The notes under the pieces: generated by a model
What the model was told of the DNA's origin: nothing
The model's database searches: none
The model's input: the letters and a program-made list of their open reading frames with translations, nothing else
In this document: piece by piece, positions 55,072-64,000 of the stretch
How the letters are laid out: every line of letters starts with the position of its first letter
Numbering within the stretch: the stretch's first letter is position 1
Source: Entophlyctis helioformis
Taxonomy: Eukaryota; Chytridiomycota; Chytridiomycetes; Chytridiales; Chytriomycetaceae
NCBI GenBank assembly: GCA_025526915.1
Contig: JAHLKH010000010.1
Span: forward strand, 1 to 64,000
DNA: 64,000 bases
Reading direction: 5' to 3'
Translations under genes and position numbers: made by a program

Positions 55072-56189
55072 TCACTTGGCAAGCGCCATCAGGCGTTTGA
55101 TGGCGTCCTTGTTCCCAGATGATGCAATGGCATCAACTATAGAGTCACGTCGCGCTCCAGAAAGACTCTTGACCAGAACAGCGGCGATCTCGTCGGTCTT
55201 GGCATTGATGATCGCATCAGCAGTGAAGCCTTCGGTGCGGTTGGCTTGGAGCCACTGGACAACGTCAAGATGTCCGCGCTCGGCAGCACAGTCCATCGCT
55301 GCTGCTGTGCATCCTTCTCTGCGTTGGCATGAAGCCACTGGACGACGTGAAGATGGCCGTCATGAGCCGCCAAGTCCATCGCATTAACCGTGCATCCTTC
55401 TGTGCGGTCGGTGTGGAACCAGATGACAAGATCCAAGTTGCCCGATGCTGCAGCACAGTCCATGGTGCGTCGTGTGCAGCGAACCTTGGGGAGCGACAGC
55501 AGATACTGCACCATCTCGAGTCGGCCATAGTCTGCAGCAAGGTTGAGGACAGAGCTCTGCAAGGCATCGGTGGCACACTCTTCGTGCTGCTCGATCTCCT
55601 CGATCGTGACGAGCTCCTCGTAAAAAGATGCTTGAGAAAGTCGACACAGTTGCCCTTGACAGCCATGATTCCGAGTTCATCCATCGAGAGCGTCGGTGTT
55701 GCATCCAGCCACATCTGCTGGAGTGGGATGTATCGGACCCATCCATCGTCGAAGCACTCGGACAGTCGTTGGTACATGCCGATCGACTTGACATGCGCAA
55801 CGTCCTCCAGCTCAAAGTCGACAGCAGGCAGCAGACCAAGATCGCCCTGCCAGTCTTGCTTGAAGGCATCAACCACAGCGCTCGCTTGGCTGCATTGTCC
55901 ATCTTGCAGCATCGAGACGGCCGTGAAGGAAGCGAGTGAGCGGGCCAGCGTGCGAGCATGTCCCGGATCTCTTGCGGACACAGCAGCCAGTAGTCGGATG
56001 CCTGCTGTGCTCGCTGAGCGGCGAGTCTGGCTTGCGGCGACTGCACAACGACGCCGGCTTCCTTGAGTGCCGCTGACGGAACGGCTTGAACGAACGCAGC
56101 GACAATGGCTGCCAGCGAGTGCCGGCAGTGACGAGGTCCTGCACGATGGCGGCGGCCTTGGCTGCGAGGCTCTCCTGCCTCGTGGCCAC
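55072..56189 (-). pseudogene. Ankyrin-repeat protein of a chytrid-type family, several frame breaks
   Basis: Pieces in successive frames assemble into one protein: MATRQESLAAKAAAIVQDLV; CPQEIRDML followed by AGPLTRFLHGRL; DWQGDLGLLPAVDFELEDVA with HVKSIGMYQRLSECFDDGWV; then ankyrin repeats (LNLAADYGRLEMVQYLLSLP; MDCAAASGNLDLVIWFHTDR; MDLAAHDGHLHVVQWLHAN; MDCAAERGHLDVVQWLQANR). From memory, the F-box-like start, the DW.GDL.LLP..DF block and the ankyrins form a family expanded in chytrids. Breaks lie near 56105, 55960, 55621 (an A run, 55622-55626) and 55320. The last two are clear one-base losses. It is either a pseudogene or a gene with consensus errors. Confidence 0.7.
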
Positions 56190-56673
56190 CGTCCTCGTTG
56201 ATGCTCAGCGACTGGCTTGTGCGACGGCGCTTTGTGTGTGTGTGGGTCTCAGGCGGCATCTGTCCGAAAGTGTTTGTTGTTGTGGCGGCAACCACGACGC
56301 AGCTGCACAGATCCAAGTGGTGCGGCTGCTGGTCGCTGTGCTGCTCGTGTGCTCGACACTTGCCACGATCGCAGTGTCAGTGGCCGTGAGTGTGCTGGCT
56401 GCTGGTGGATGCCGCATGCACACAGCCAGTGCACGGTCACTCCAGCAGACCTCGGCTTCAGCCGCAACGGCAGCGAGGCAGCCGAGCAGCGTGCAGGCAA
56501 TCCCAATGCAGCAGGCGGCAGACCAGCACCATGACCAAGGCCGGATCGCTGATCGTGGCTGGCACACAGCAGCAACAACAGCAGCAAGCAGCAGCAGGAC
56601 CACTGACCATTCTTCATTATCGCATCTCTGCAGAAACGACGCCTGGCACTCCAACTTCGTGTCTACTGCGTGT

Positions 56674-59600
56674 CTACTGTGGTGGCTGCTGCTCAGCCTC
56701 GTGCTCGTGCTGCTCGGTGATCGCCTCGACTTCAACGCCCGTATTGCTGAACTTGACCGTGTATGTGTCGCCAATCTGCGTCTCGTCAATCACACTGCCC
56801 GACCGCAGCAGACCCTTGCTGCCGCTGCTTCCATCGTCAGACTGGCCAAGCACGCTCACGCTGCCTGTAGTCTGCGTTGACAGCTTGCTGTCGTCATCGT
56901 CATCTTCGTCGGCGACTTCCTCCGGTCCGGGATCTGTGGTTGGACGCTCGAAGATGTCGGACGCGCACGACGAGCTGCAACAGCCTGGTCGCGTAGCTCG
57001 ATGATGATCACCAGCCAGTCGTGGATAAACTGCGCTGGAGACCCACTGCCATACCGTTCTGCCTGCTCTTTGAACGTGATGCCCTTGAGCACCTTCTTCG
57101 CACGCATGAACCTGATCTTCTTCTGGATCGTGGTTGGGTCGTACGCTGCCATTGCCTTGACGAGGTCAAGCGTAAACAGCTGTTGATGGTTGCCATACGG
57201 GAGTCAGAGGCCAAAGTGGCACTTTAGGTAGCCAATGTGCCATCCAAGTCACGACCGTACCCTCATCGCATCTCCCCATGCCTTGACTGTGTCGTGTTCA
57301 TACACCATGCAGCCCGAGTTAAACCACCAGCAATCGAGTGATATTGTGCATGCAGGTCAATGCTGGCTTGCCTTCTTTGGGGGTCTTGCCAAAATGTACA
57401 GGGCTCCCTTTATCAGCCGATGCACTGACTTGGGAGGTTTCTTGTAGCTGCGCAGCTCAGCCAGCGCTTTCGCATCAATCTTGAACAGAAGCTCGCGCAC
57501 GTGGTTGAGCAGGATCTTGCCAAAGAAGAACTTGCGGCGCGTGTTTTCGTCGATCGACTCCGTTTCTAGTTCAGGTCCAAAGATGGTCAGTGTCTGGCCA
57601 ACATGGCCAATGGAGCAATGGAATGCCTACCAAGACGGCCGTCGGCTCCGGAATCGTGCGCGCCGAGCTTGTCCTTGCGGACCTTGGACAGCACGTTGCC
57701 CAGGAGACTGCCGACCTTTTCAATCTCCTTGACACGGTCTCCCACGCTCGCCATGCCAGTCTCGACTTTGAGGACGGCGACGGCAACGCACACGCCTGCA
57801 GAGTCGACAATCGGCAGGTAGGTGCAGCCTGTCTGGCCTTCTGGCGAATTGATCGTCTTGCCGTTCGTGAACACTTTGCCGAGTTTGTCGGCCCTGGCAG
57901 TAGCGAGCCACATGCCCGGTGTCAGCACCAACAACGCAAGGCGGCCATCACACCCCGCAAAAGTCTCACAGTTCGGGCGACTGCTCGGGTGCAATGCGAG
58001 TGAGTCGCGCAGTCCATGGTCGCAGATACGGCGACGCGTGCACAGACCGCAGTTCCGCCCGCATGTCAACCTCGGGCGTGGCAGAGGGCCGGACCTCCTC
58101 CAAGAGGTAAAACTCGGGCTTCTTGTTGCGCTGGTTCTGCTCAACAAGGTGGATGTCGACGGTTGCTTCGCATCGCGCCGACAGGTAGCTCTTGGCAGCC
58201 CGTGCGATTTCGATGGCTTTGGAGCGGTTGTCGATCATGGTCAGCAGCGTCACAAGAAGTCCAGTCGCGCGCTGTGACAGATCATTTCATCGTTGAAAGT
58301 GTGAGCCAGTCGCCAGACAGCCGTCAGTCAGAGCGGCGTACCTCCAGGAACGTGACATCGACTTGCTCAAAGTTCTTGGTGCCCTTCATGAGCAAATCAA
58401 ACGTGCCAAGCGCCTTGTTGTCCGAGAGCATGATGGGCATGCCAAGGAAGCGGAATCCAATCTTGTGCGGAGTGTCCGGACGGCTCTCCTTGACGAGAGG
58501 ATCCTCACTGGTCATCGGATCCGTCAGCGCATTGTCAATCTTGAGCTCGCGGCAGAGCGCCATGATCTGATAGTCCACGCCAGATCCTTCGCTGGTTGTG
58601 CGTCCAAGAAGCGTGCGCCGCAGATGCTGGCTTGTTGCAATCGTGCGCAGGAACGACTCGACCACGCCGCTCTTCTCGATCGAGTCGTCTTCAGACAGTT
58701 TCTCTTGGCCAGCTGCCAGCTTGGTGATGGCCGTCTCAAGCAGCGAGACCCGTCCCGCGACTTGGTGCTCAGGATAGAGCTTGTGGAAGGCCTCGCTCAT
58801 GATCTCAATGACGACATCGCACGCAGATGACATGGTGAGATCGATGCGCTCGGCAAGGCTTTCGATTTCGTCCAGTGCACGCTGCTCGATGCTGGAACGC
58901 GCAATCTCAATCTCCTTTTCCTTGACAGACTCGATCTTGAGCTCATCGTGGACGGAGAGCAGCAGGCCGATGATGTCCATGACAACCTTGATGTCGCCAT
59001 CGACAAGCGACTCCATCTTGCTCATCAGCTGCTCTGGCGAGATCTTGTCCACAGCACCGAGATGCGAGCGCAGCGTGGCCAGGAACTTGGACATGTCGCT
59101 GTCCTTTTCGGTCTTGTCCATGGCGCCGGTGATGAGCCGAACAAGTGCTGGCACTTGAATCTTGCCATCCGAGTCCGTGAGCTCATGCACAAGCTCCAAA
59201 AGGCGTGCAAACGCCTGGCGCTTGGCAGCAGCATTGGAAGCACCGGCCGCGGTGGACGATGGCGACTTGCTCGCTGCTGCACGATCCTTGCGCTGCTCAG
59301 ACAGCTTCTGCTCCTCTTCAATTTCCTTGCGCAGCTGCGTCATCAGCGACTTGTACATGTCTGGACCAAACTCGCCGAGGATGCTCTTGGAGAAGCTCTT
59401 GTAGATGGTCTCGGCAACGCTCACATAGTCGTCTGGGTTGGGCATCGTCTCGTCGTCCATCTGGTGCTGGAACCGCGGATCCTCCTTGCCAAGACAAAAG
59501 TCCTTGAGCGCCTTGCGAACATGGTCGCCATGCACGGGGTCGTCCAGCTTGATCACCTCAACAACGGGAAGCAGCTCCTCGAGCCAGTCGCGGACACCGG

Positions 59601-60906
59601 CGTTTTCGGGGAGCGTGAATTTGGGAATGAACAGCTGCTCCTTGTAGATGCCGGCGAGAATGGATCCGCGAGACGTCAGTCTAGACGACAGAACGCGCAA
59701 GAAAAAGGACAGCTCGTTGACCGTCCACATGCACATGAGCTTGAGCAGCATCTTGACGAAAAAGTCGTGATCCCAGCGCTCAATCTGGGCAGGGTCCAGC
59801 GTGTACACGGGATCGGACGCCTCAAAAATGAGATTGTCCTCGGGAACATCCATGACCATGGCAGCCTGCGCTGTTGTCAGACATGTGATCAAGCGGATTG
59901 TTTTGCGGTACACCTCGGCATCCGCTTGGATCTCGTTGATCTTGGAGACTGCCGAAAACTCCTCAATCTGTCGATGCGGAGTTGTCAGTCGTTTGGAACC
60001 CTCAAGTGCCAGTGTAAGAGGATATCAACGCACAAGCTCTTGTCGGTACAGCTGGCCAGGTGGTTTGCGCCAGATGGACGAGATCCAGATCTTGTACACC
60101 GAGCCCAGCAGACTGACAAAGATGCGGCGGTTCTCCTCGATGCGGGCGACGCGCGCAAGCCGCTCTCGTTCAAGCTCCTCCTTCCTTGCAAGCTCATCGG
60201 CAAGACGCTTGGCTTCGCGGAATGCAGCCAGATCCGCGATACGTGTGCGAAGGTGGTCAGAGACTGTCTTCATGCTCTTGATGTACGCAGAGGATGTCTG
60301 CTCGTACATGTTGGAGTACGAAGGATTGTTTCTGAACAGATGCTGGGCTGCAAGAGTGCCAGTCAAGGCGTCAGCACAAAGCCTGAGGCTGGGAACTGCA
60401 TAGCAATGAATGGCATGGCATGGCATAGCATAGCGTGGCATCGTGCGGCTGACGCGCCAGACACAAGAAGACGTACCGAGCCAGTTGATGGCATCAAACT
60501 TTTCTTGCGGCTTGTCGAGCTGGACATCAACAGTGTCGAGCTCAGCAGCCGGTGCGCTTGTGCCAGCCTCGCCACCGCGACTGCCGGCGCTTTGGTGTCT
60601 GCCAGCATCTGCCTCGGTCTCGGCCGGCTGCTGTACGTTGCGACGCTCGATTTCCATGAGCAGACGCTCGAGCGCCAGCACGACCGTCGGGAGTGTTGTC
60701 TGGACCAGAAACGCGCGCATCTCGAGATTGACCTCTGGCACGTCCAAGAACTGGTTGGCGATGGCTGTGATGGCGAGCTCGCGGATCCGCGTCGCAGAGG
60801 GCAGCCGCTCCTCGCGGCTCTGCTCGAGTAGGTTCTCGATAGACCCAATGTCCACATCCTCTGGCGCGTCTGCCACCGAGGGATGTGGCAAGGTCACGGA
60901 CGCCAT
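56674..60906 (-). CDS. Large GAF-domain protein, resembling flagellar EFCAB5-type proteins
   Basis: Exons include 60477-60906, 60034-60347, 58342-59967, 57631-58271, a piece ending at 57564, and 56674-57179. About 1,300 residues. The N-terminal part is helical with a Glu/Arg coiled coil (LADELARKEELERERLARVA). The middle has a DSDGKI-type loop in a helical pair. Near the C-terminus there is a GAF domain (GCTYLPIVDSAGVCVAVAVL) and then ELRSYKKPPKSVHRLIKGAL. This order recalls EFCAB5-like flagellar proteins, a tentative match. Single-base losses near 57969 and 56960 break the frame. Its start codon is only 56 bases from the divergent neighbour. Confidence 0.72.
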
Positions 60907-60962
60907 CCTGTCTGTGTTGCTTTGATAAAGCGCGTCAACCGTGGTTGCCCGTCCAACCCAAC
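60907..60962. promoter_or_regulatory. 56-bp interval between two divergent start codons
   Basis: The GAF gene starts at 60906 (minus) and the small gene at 60963 (plus). Promoter elements of both must lie here or inside the opposite gene's 5' end. It contains TTTGATAAAG but no clear TATA box. Confidence 0.55.
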
Positions 60963-61676
60963 ATGATCGCAAAGTCGCTCGTTGGTGCTGCGGTTGCCGT
61001 TGGCGGCCGTGGCGCACACACACGCCTGGCTGCTGCTGCTGGTGCTGCTGCAGCAGTTCAGGCTGCTGCATGCAGAGTGTCTGCTGTGCAGGCTCTGGCG
61101 CAGGGACAGGCACAGCGGAGAGTGCCTGCCCGCACAGCTGCCTCGAGTGGATTCCCGCCGCCACCAGGCGGGTTCGGGGCTCCTGGCCAGCCGTCGCCGA
61201 AGGACATGGAGCGGCTAGCCCGGGAGTTTGACAAGAACCCTGCCCTCCGGTCGGGCATGATGGAGCTCATCCAGATGATGCAGCGCAAGGGCATCGACAT
61301 TCGGCCCGGCCAGCAGCCCAGTGAGTAGGCACCGATCCGCTGTGCAGACACCAAAACACTCGCACCGACTCATACGCTGCATGCAGGCATGTCGACGATG
61401 ATGAAGCTTCTCTCGGACGGCGAGGTCCGTGCCAAGCTCATGGAGATTGCCAAGATGCTGCAGGCAGCTGGGTTCGCAGCAGATGCGAGCTCGATGGGCA
61501 GCATTGGCCAGCTGCTGACGGGCGGAATCGGCGGCGGCGGTGCCCCTCCCGCACCTCCATCTGCGCCAAAGACCATCGACTCAAAGACCGTCCCGCAGCT
61601 CAAGGATGGAAGCAGCAGCACCAGCTCTGGCCAGAGCGGTGGCATTTGGTCGTCCTTGTTTGGCAAGAAGAAGTAG
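60963..61676 (+). CDS. Small protein with probable mitochondrial presequence and STI1-like helices
   Basis: Exons 60963-61320 and 61387-61676 give 215 residues. The N-terminus (MIAKSLVGAAVAVGGRGAHT, then Ala/Arg-rich with no acids for about 55 residues) looks like a mitochondrial presequence. A Gly/Pro hinge precedes two short helical modules, MERLAREFDKNPALRSGMME and MMKLLSDGEVRAKLMEIAKM, whose Asn-Pro and Met pattern resembles STI1/DP-type repeats. The C-terminus is Gly/Ser-rich and ends FGKKK. I recognise no named family; a co-chaperone-like role is a guess. Confidence 0.72.
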
Positions 61677-61730
61677 TGCCGAAAGTACCGATTAAATGCC
61701 CTTTACATGTAAAGCAACGATACGTTAAGG

Positions 61731-64000
61731 ATGATGAGGCAGCCGACGTTCCGAAAAATCCCCAGTGCCGCTGCGGCCGGGAACGCCAATCCAGCACCCA
61801 GACCAAGTGCCAAGACTGGCACGGCTGGTAATGCCAAGACGGGCAGCGCTCCTACCGGCCTCAATGCCAGCGCGGCTGCCACCGCCCAGCTGCCGCATTC
61901 AACCTCGTCTGCTCGCAATGTTGGCACGGAGGGTCGCAAACTGATGCGGCCCATGACTGCCGCGACGGCGGCATCCCAGGCAACAACGGCTGTTGCTGAC
62001 AGGCCAAAGACTGCCACGACCGTGGCAACCGTCACCAGCACCACAACAACGCTCGCACCAGTGACGCCGCTTGGATTGCCGCGGTCAAAGGCTGCCCGCG
62101 CACCAGGTCTCAAGCCGTCAGTCTCCTCTTCAAGGACGCGTCCAAGCCGAGTCGCGTCAGATCCAGCAGCAAGGCCGTCGCGAGCCGCCACAAGCCAAGT
62201 CCGTCAGAATCACCGCTCAGCCAGCCACGCTGATCCAAGCACAGCCAGAGCTGCACCCGCCAATGGCGGCCAGAGTCGTGGCAATCGAGTACCGCCAGCC
62301 ACATCAGTGTCCAAGGGTTCACTCTCCATGCCACCAGTCGCTGTGGCATATGGGCCGGCGACTGCAGAAAACGGCGTCGAGACAAAACAGGCTGCGCATG
62401 GCATCCTGGCAGCTGCAGCTGAATCAACGGCTGTTTCCATCCCACCGCTGGCCGCGTCAAAAGTCCAGCAGGTGCGAGTCGGTGACGCCAGCCATGCCAG
62501 CGACCTTGACAATGACGACGATGACGATGGCGACGACTTTGAAGAGTACGATGGATACGACTACATTGACGACGAGCACGGTGATGACAGCGACGACGAT
62601 ATGTTTGCTGGATTCCACGCCAAGTCAGATGCACCACTGGATCAGCCAGACACACGCGATGAGCGGCTGGAGCGACTCAAGAAAGCCGTAAAGTACCGTG
62701 CATACCAGTCGTATCGGCCGTGCGCCAACAAGCTGCTGCAGATGAAGATTGACAAGGAGGCCATGGATCGTCACGATAAGAAACTGTCGCAGGCCATGCC
62801 GCGGATCAACACTGCTCCGCCCCGCAAGTACATCATTAGTCGTGCCAAGCAGCTCAAAGATCGCCAAGGTTGGATGGCCTGCTGTATGGGCCGTGATGAT
62901 CCAGCAGGGACAGTGCTGACAATCGCACGTGTTTGGGCTTGCATAGAAAAGGTTTCCCAGATCGAGGCATGCAACAAGGTCTTGCTCAAGCGCATCATAT
63001 ACCAGCAAAAGGCACGCAAGCCACTCGGCTTGTTCAAAAAGAGCGCGCTCAAAAAGACGCCTGTGGAGGGCCGTGGACTCAATGGCCCGCACAAGAGAGA
63101 AGTGGAGCACCAGATCATGGAGGAAAACCGGGTAAGACGCACTTGTCATGACGAATGTAGCCGAACGCAGGATGGCACGTATTGACCCTGGCGGAACGTC
63201 TAGGCTCTCCTCGCACGCCTCGAGTCGCAGCAGGCGCACTATGCGCGGATGAAGTGGGACGAGGAGCGACGCAAGAATCTGTTTTATCTCGCCAACATCG
63301 CCAGCCACCCGATGCCGTTCATTGAGGAGATTGAAGAGCTCGGACTGCACAAGCACAACCACGCGCTGAAGAAGGTCGGCGATCCATACCGGCCAGCAAC
63401 AGCACCTGCCGAAGTTGAGAGGCTGCTCGCTCTCAAGCAAAGCATGCTGGATCAGGCAGACGAGGAGGCGCAAGGGATCCATCCGCCCGCTCGATGGCAG
63501 CCCGCTGGACCGCTGCTGCCGCGTGTTGCAATGCTGCCGCCACACCCCATGTCTGCTGGCACACAGGGCAGCAGGTCGCCTATCAAGACAGGGCCGGATG
63601 GCAAGCCGGTGCGCAAGAAACTCGGCCCACTCATTCCGCGCGTTGCGCTGCTCGGCATGGCGAGAGCCAAAAAGGCAGTGCCCGAGATCAAGGAGCCGCA
63701 GTCGATTGCAAAGACATGGACGCGCACCAAGGTGTTTCAAGTGGAACGCAAGCTGCTGTTTGCACGCTTCGAGCCAATCAGTCGCAAATCACAGCGGCGA
63801 GACAGCCGACGCCTGTCCGTCCGGATCAACGAGGCAAGCACAGAGTCGCTGTCGCAGTCCATGTCGGCAATAACGCCAACATCGGCAGACCCAGAGACCG
63901 CCTTGGATCAGCACAATCAGGTGCAGTCGCCGACAACCGATGACGAGATGGTGCCACGCATCACGGGCGGTGGAGCGCATATGTTCCAGTCGGCCGAGTC
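61731..64000 (+). CDS. Basic/acidic disordered protein with helical core (3' partial)
   Basis: Exons 61731-63131 and 63204 to the right edge, joined at a GTAAGA donor and CTAG acceptor in phase 0. At least 732 residues. Residues 1-245 are Ala/Ser/Thr/Arg-rich. An Asp/Glu block follows (DLDNDDDDDGDDFEEYDGYD). A helical, Lys/Arg-rich core contains KYRAYQSYRPCANKLLQMKI, CIEKVSQIEACNKVLLKRII and KWDEERRKNLFYLANIA. No membrane span or signal peptide. The gene continues beyond the window. Function unknown; a cytoskeletal or ciliary role would fit the coiled-coil character but is not shown. Confidence 0.7.

Noticed and set aside
58948..60831. 627-codon open frame on the plus strand
   Set aside because: Antisense to the GAF-protein exons and introns; produced by high GC at third codon positions.

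Overview
The window looks like nuclear DNA from a zoosporic (chytrid-type) fungus. It is GC-rich. Genes are close together on both strands and carry short GT-AG introns of about 60-360 nt. The recognisable products are eukaryotic, mostly fungal: Pho88/SND3, bifunctional 6-phosphofructo-2-kinase/fructose-2,6-bisphosphatase, argininosuccinate synthase, a BEACH-WD40 protein, a vacuolar-type amino-acid transporter and a Ty3/gypsy remnant. An ankyrin protein of a type I associate with chytrids and a GAF protein resembling flagellar EFCAB5 suggest a flagellate fungus. That placement is inference.

Layout. 1-976: 3' part of a Cys-rich type I membrane protein. 905-9324 and 23147-30645: two nested inverted duplications. 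The outer pair (905-3376 / 28167-30645) carries L-2-hydroxyglutarate dehydrogenase and the tail of the first gene. The inner pair (about 6985-9324 / 23147-25655) carries surface-protein genes X and Y. Between the outer and inner repeats lies an egghead-like glycosyltransferase gene on the left and decayed coding-like DNA on the right. 9325-23146 is single-copy: an acidic disordered protein, a Fe/Mn superoxide dismutase with a signal peptide, an amino-acid transporter, two more receptor-like membrane proteins (one with SH3) and a small multi-pass protein. 30925-30997 is tRNA-Ile(AAU). 31084-32803 is a scrambled Ty3/gypsy remnant. From 32849 on there are mostly housekeeping genes: PFKFB, a MARVEL-like protein, Pho88/SND3, a C2H2 zinc-finger factor, argininosuccinate synthase, the BEACH protein of about 3,500 residues, an ankyrin gene, the GAF protein, a small probably mitochondrial protein and a partial acidic protein running off the right edge.

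The first 25 kb hold a group of receptor-like surface proteins: the gene at 2-976, X (two copies), Y (two copies), and the genes at 16493 and 20391. Each has an ectodomain, a Ser/Pro/Gly-rich linker, one membrane span and a cytosolic tail. The two X copies keep a near-identical ectodomain but have different membrane spans and tails.

Many genes, both duplicated and single-copy, contain isolated one-base losses that break an otherwise open frame. Nearly every break I could classify is a missing base, often in a short homopolymer, so consensus error must be excluded before calling these pseudogenes. I saw no CRISPR array, rRNA or bacterial operon structure.
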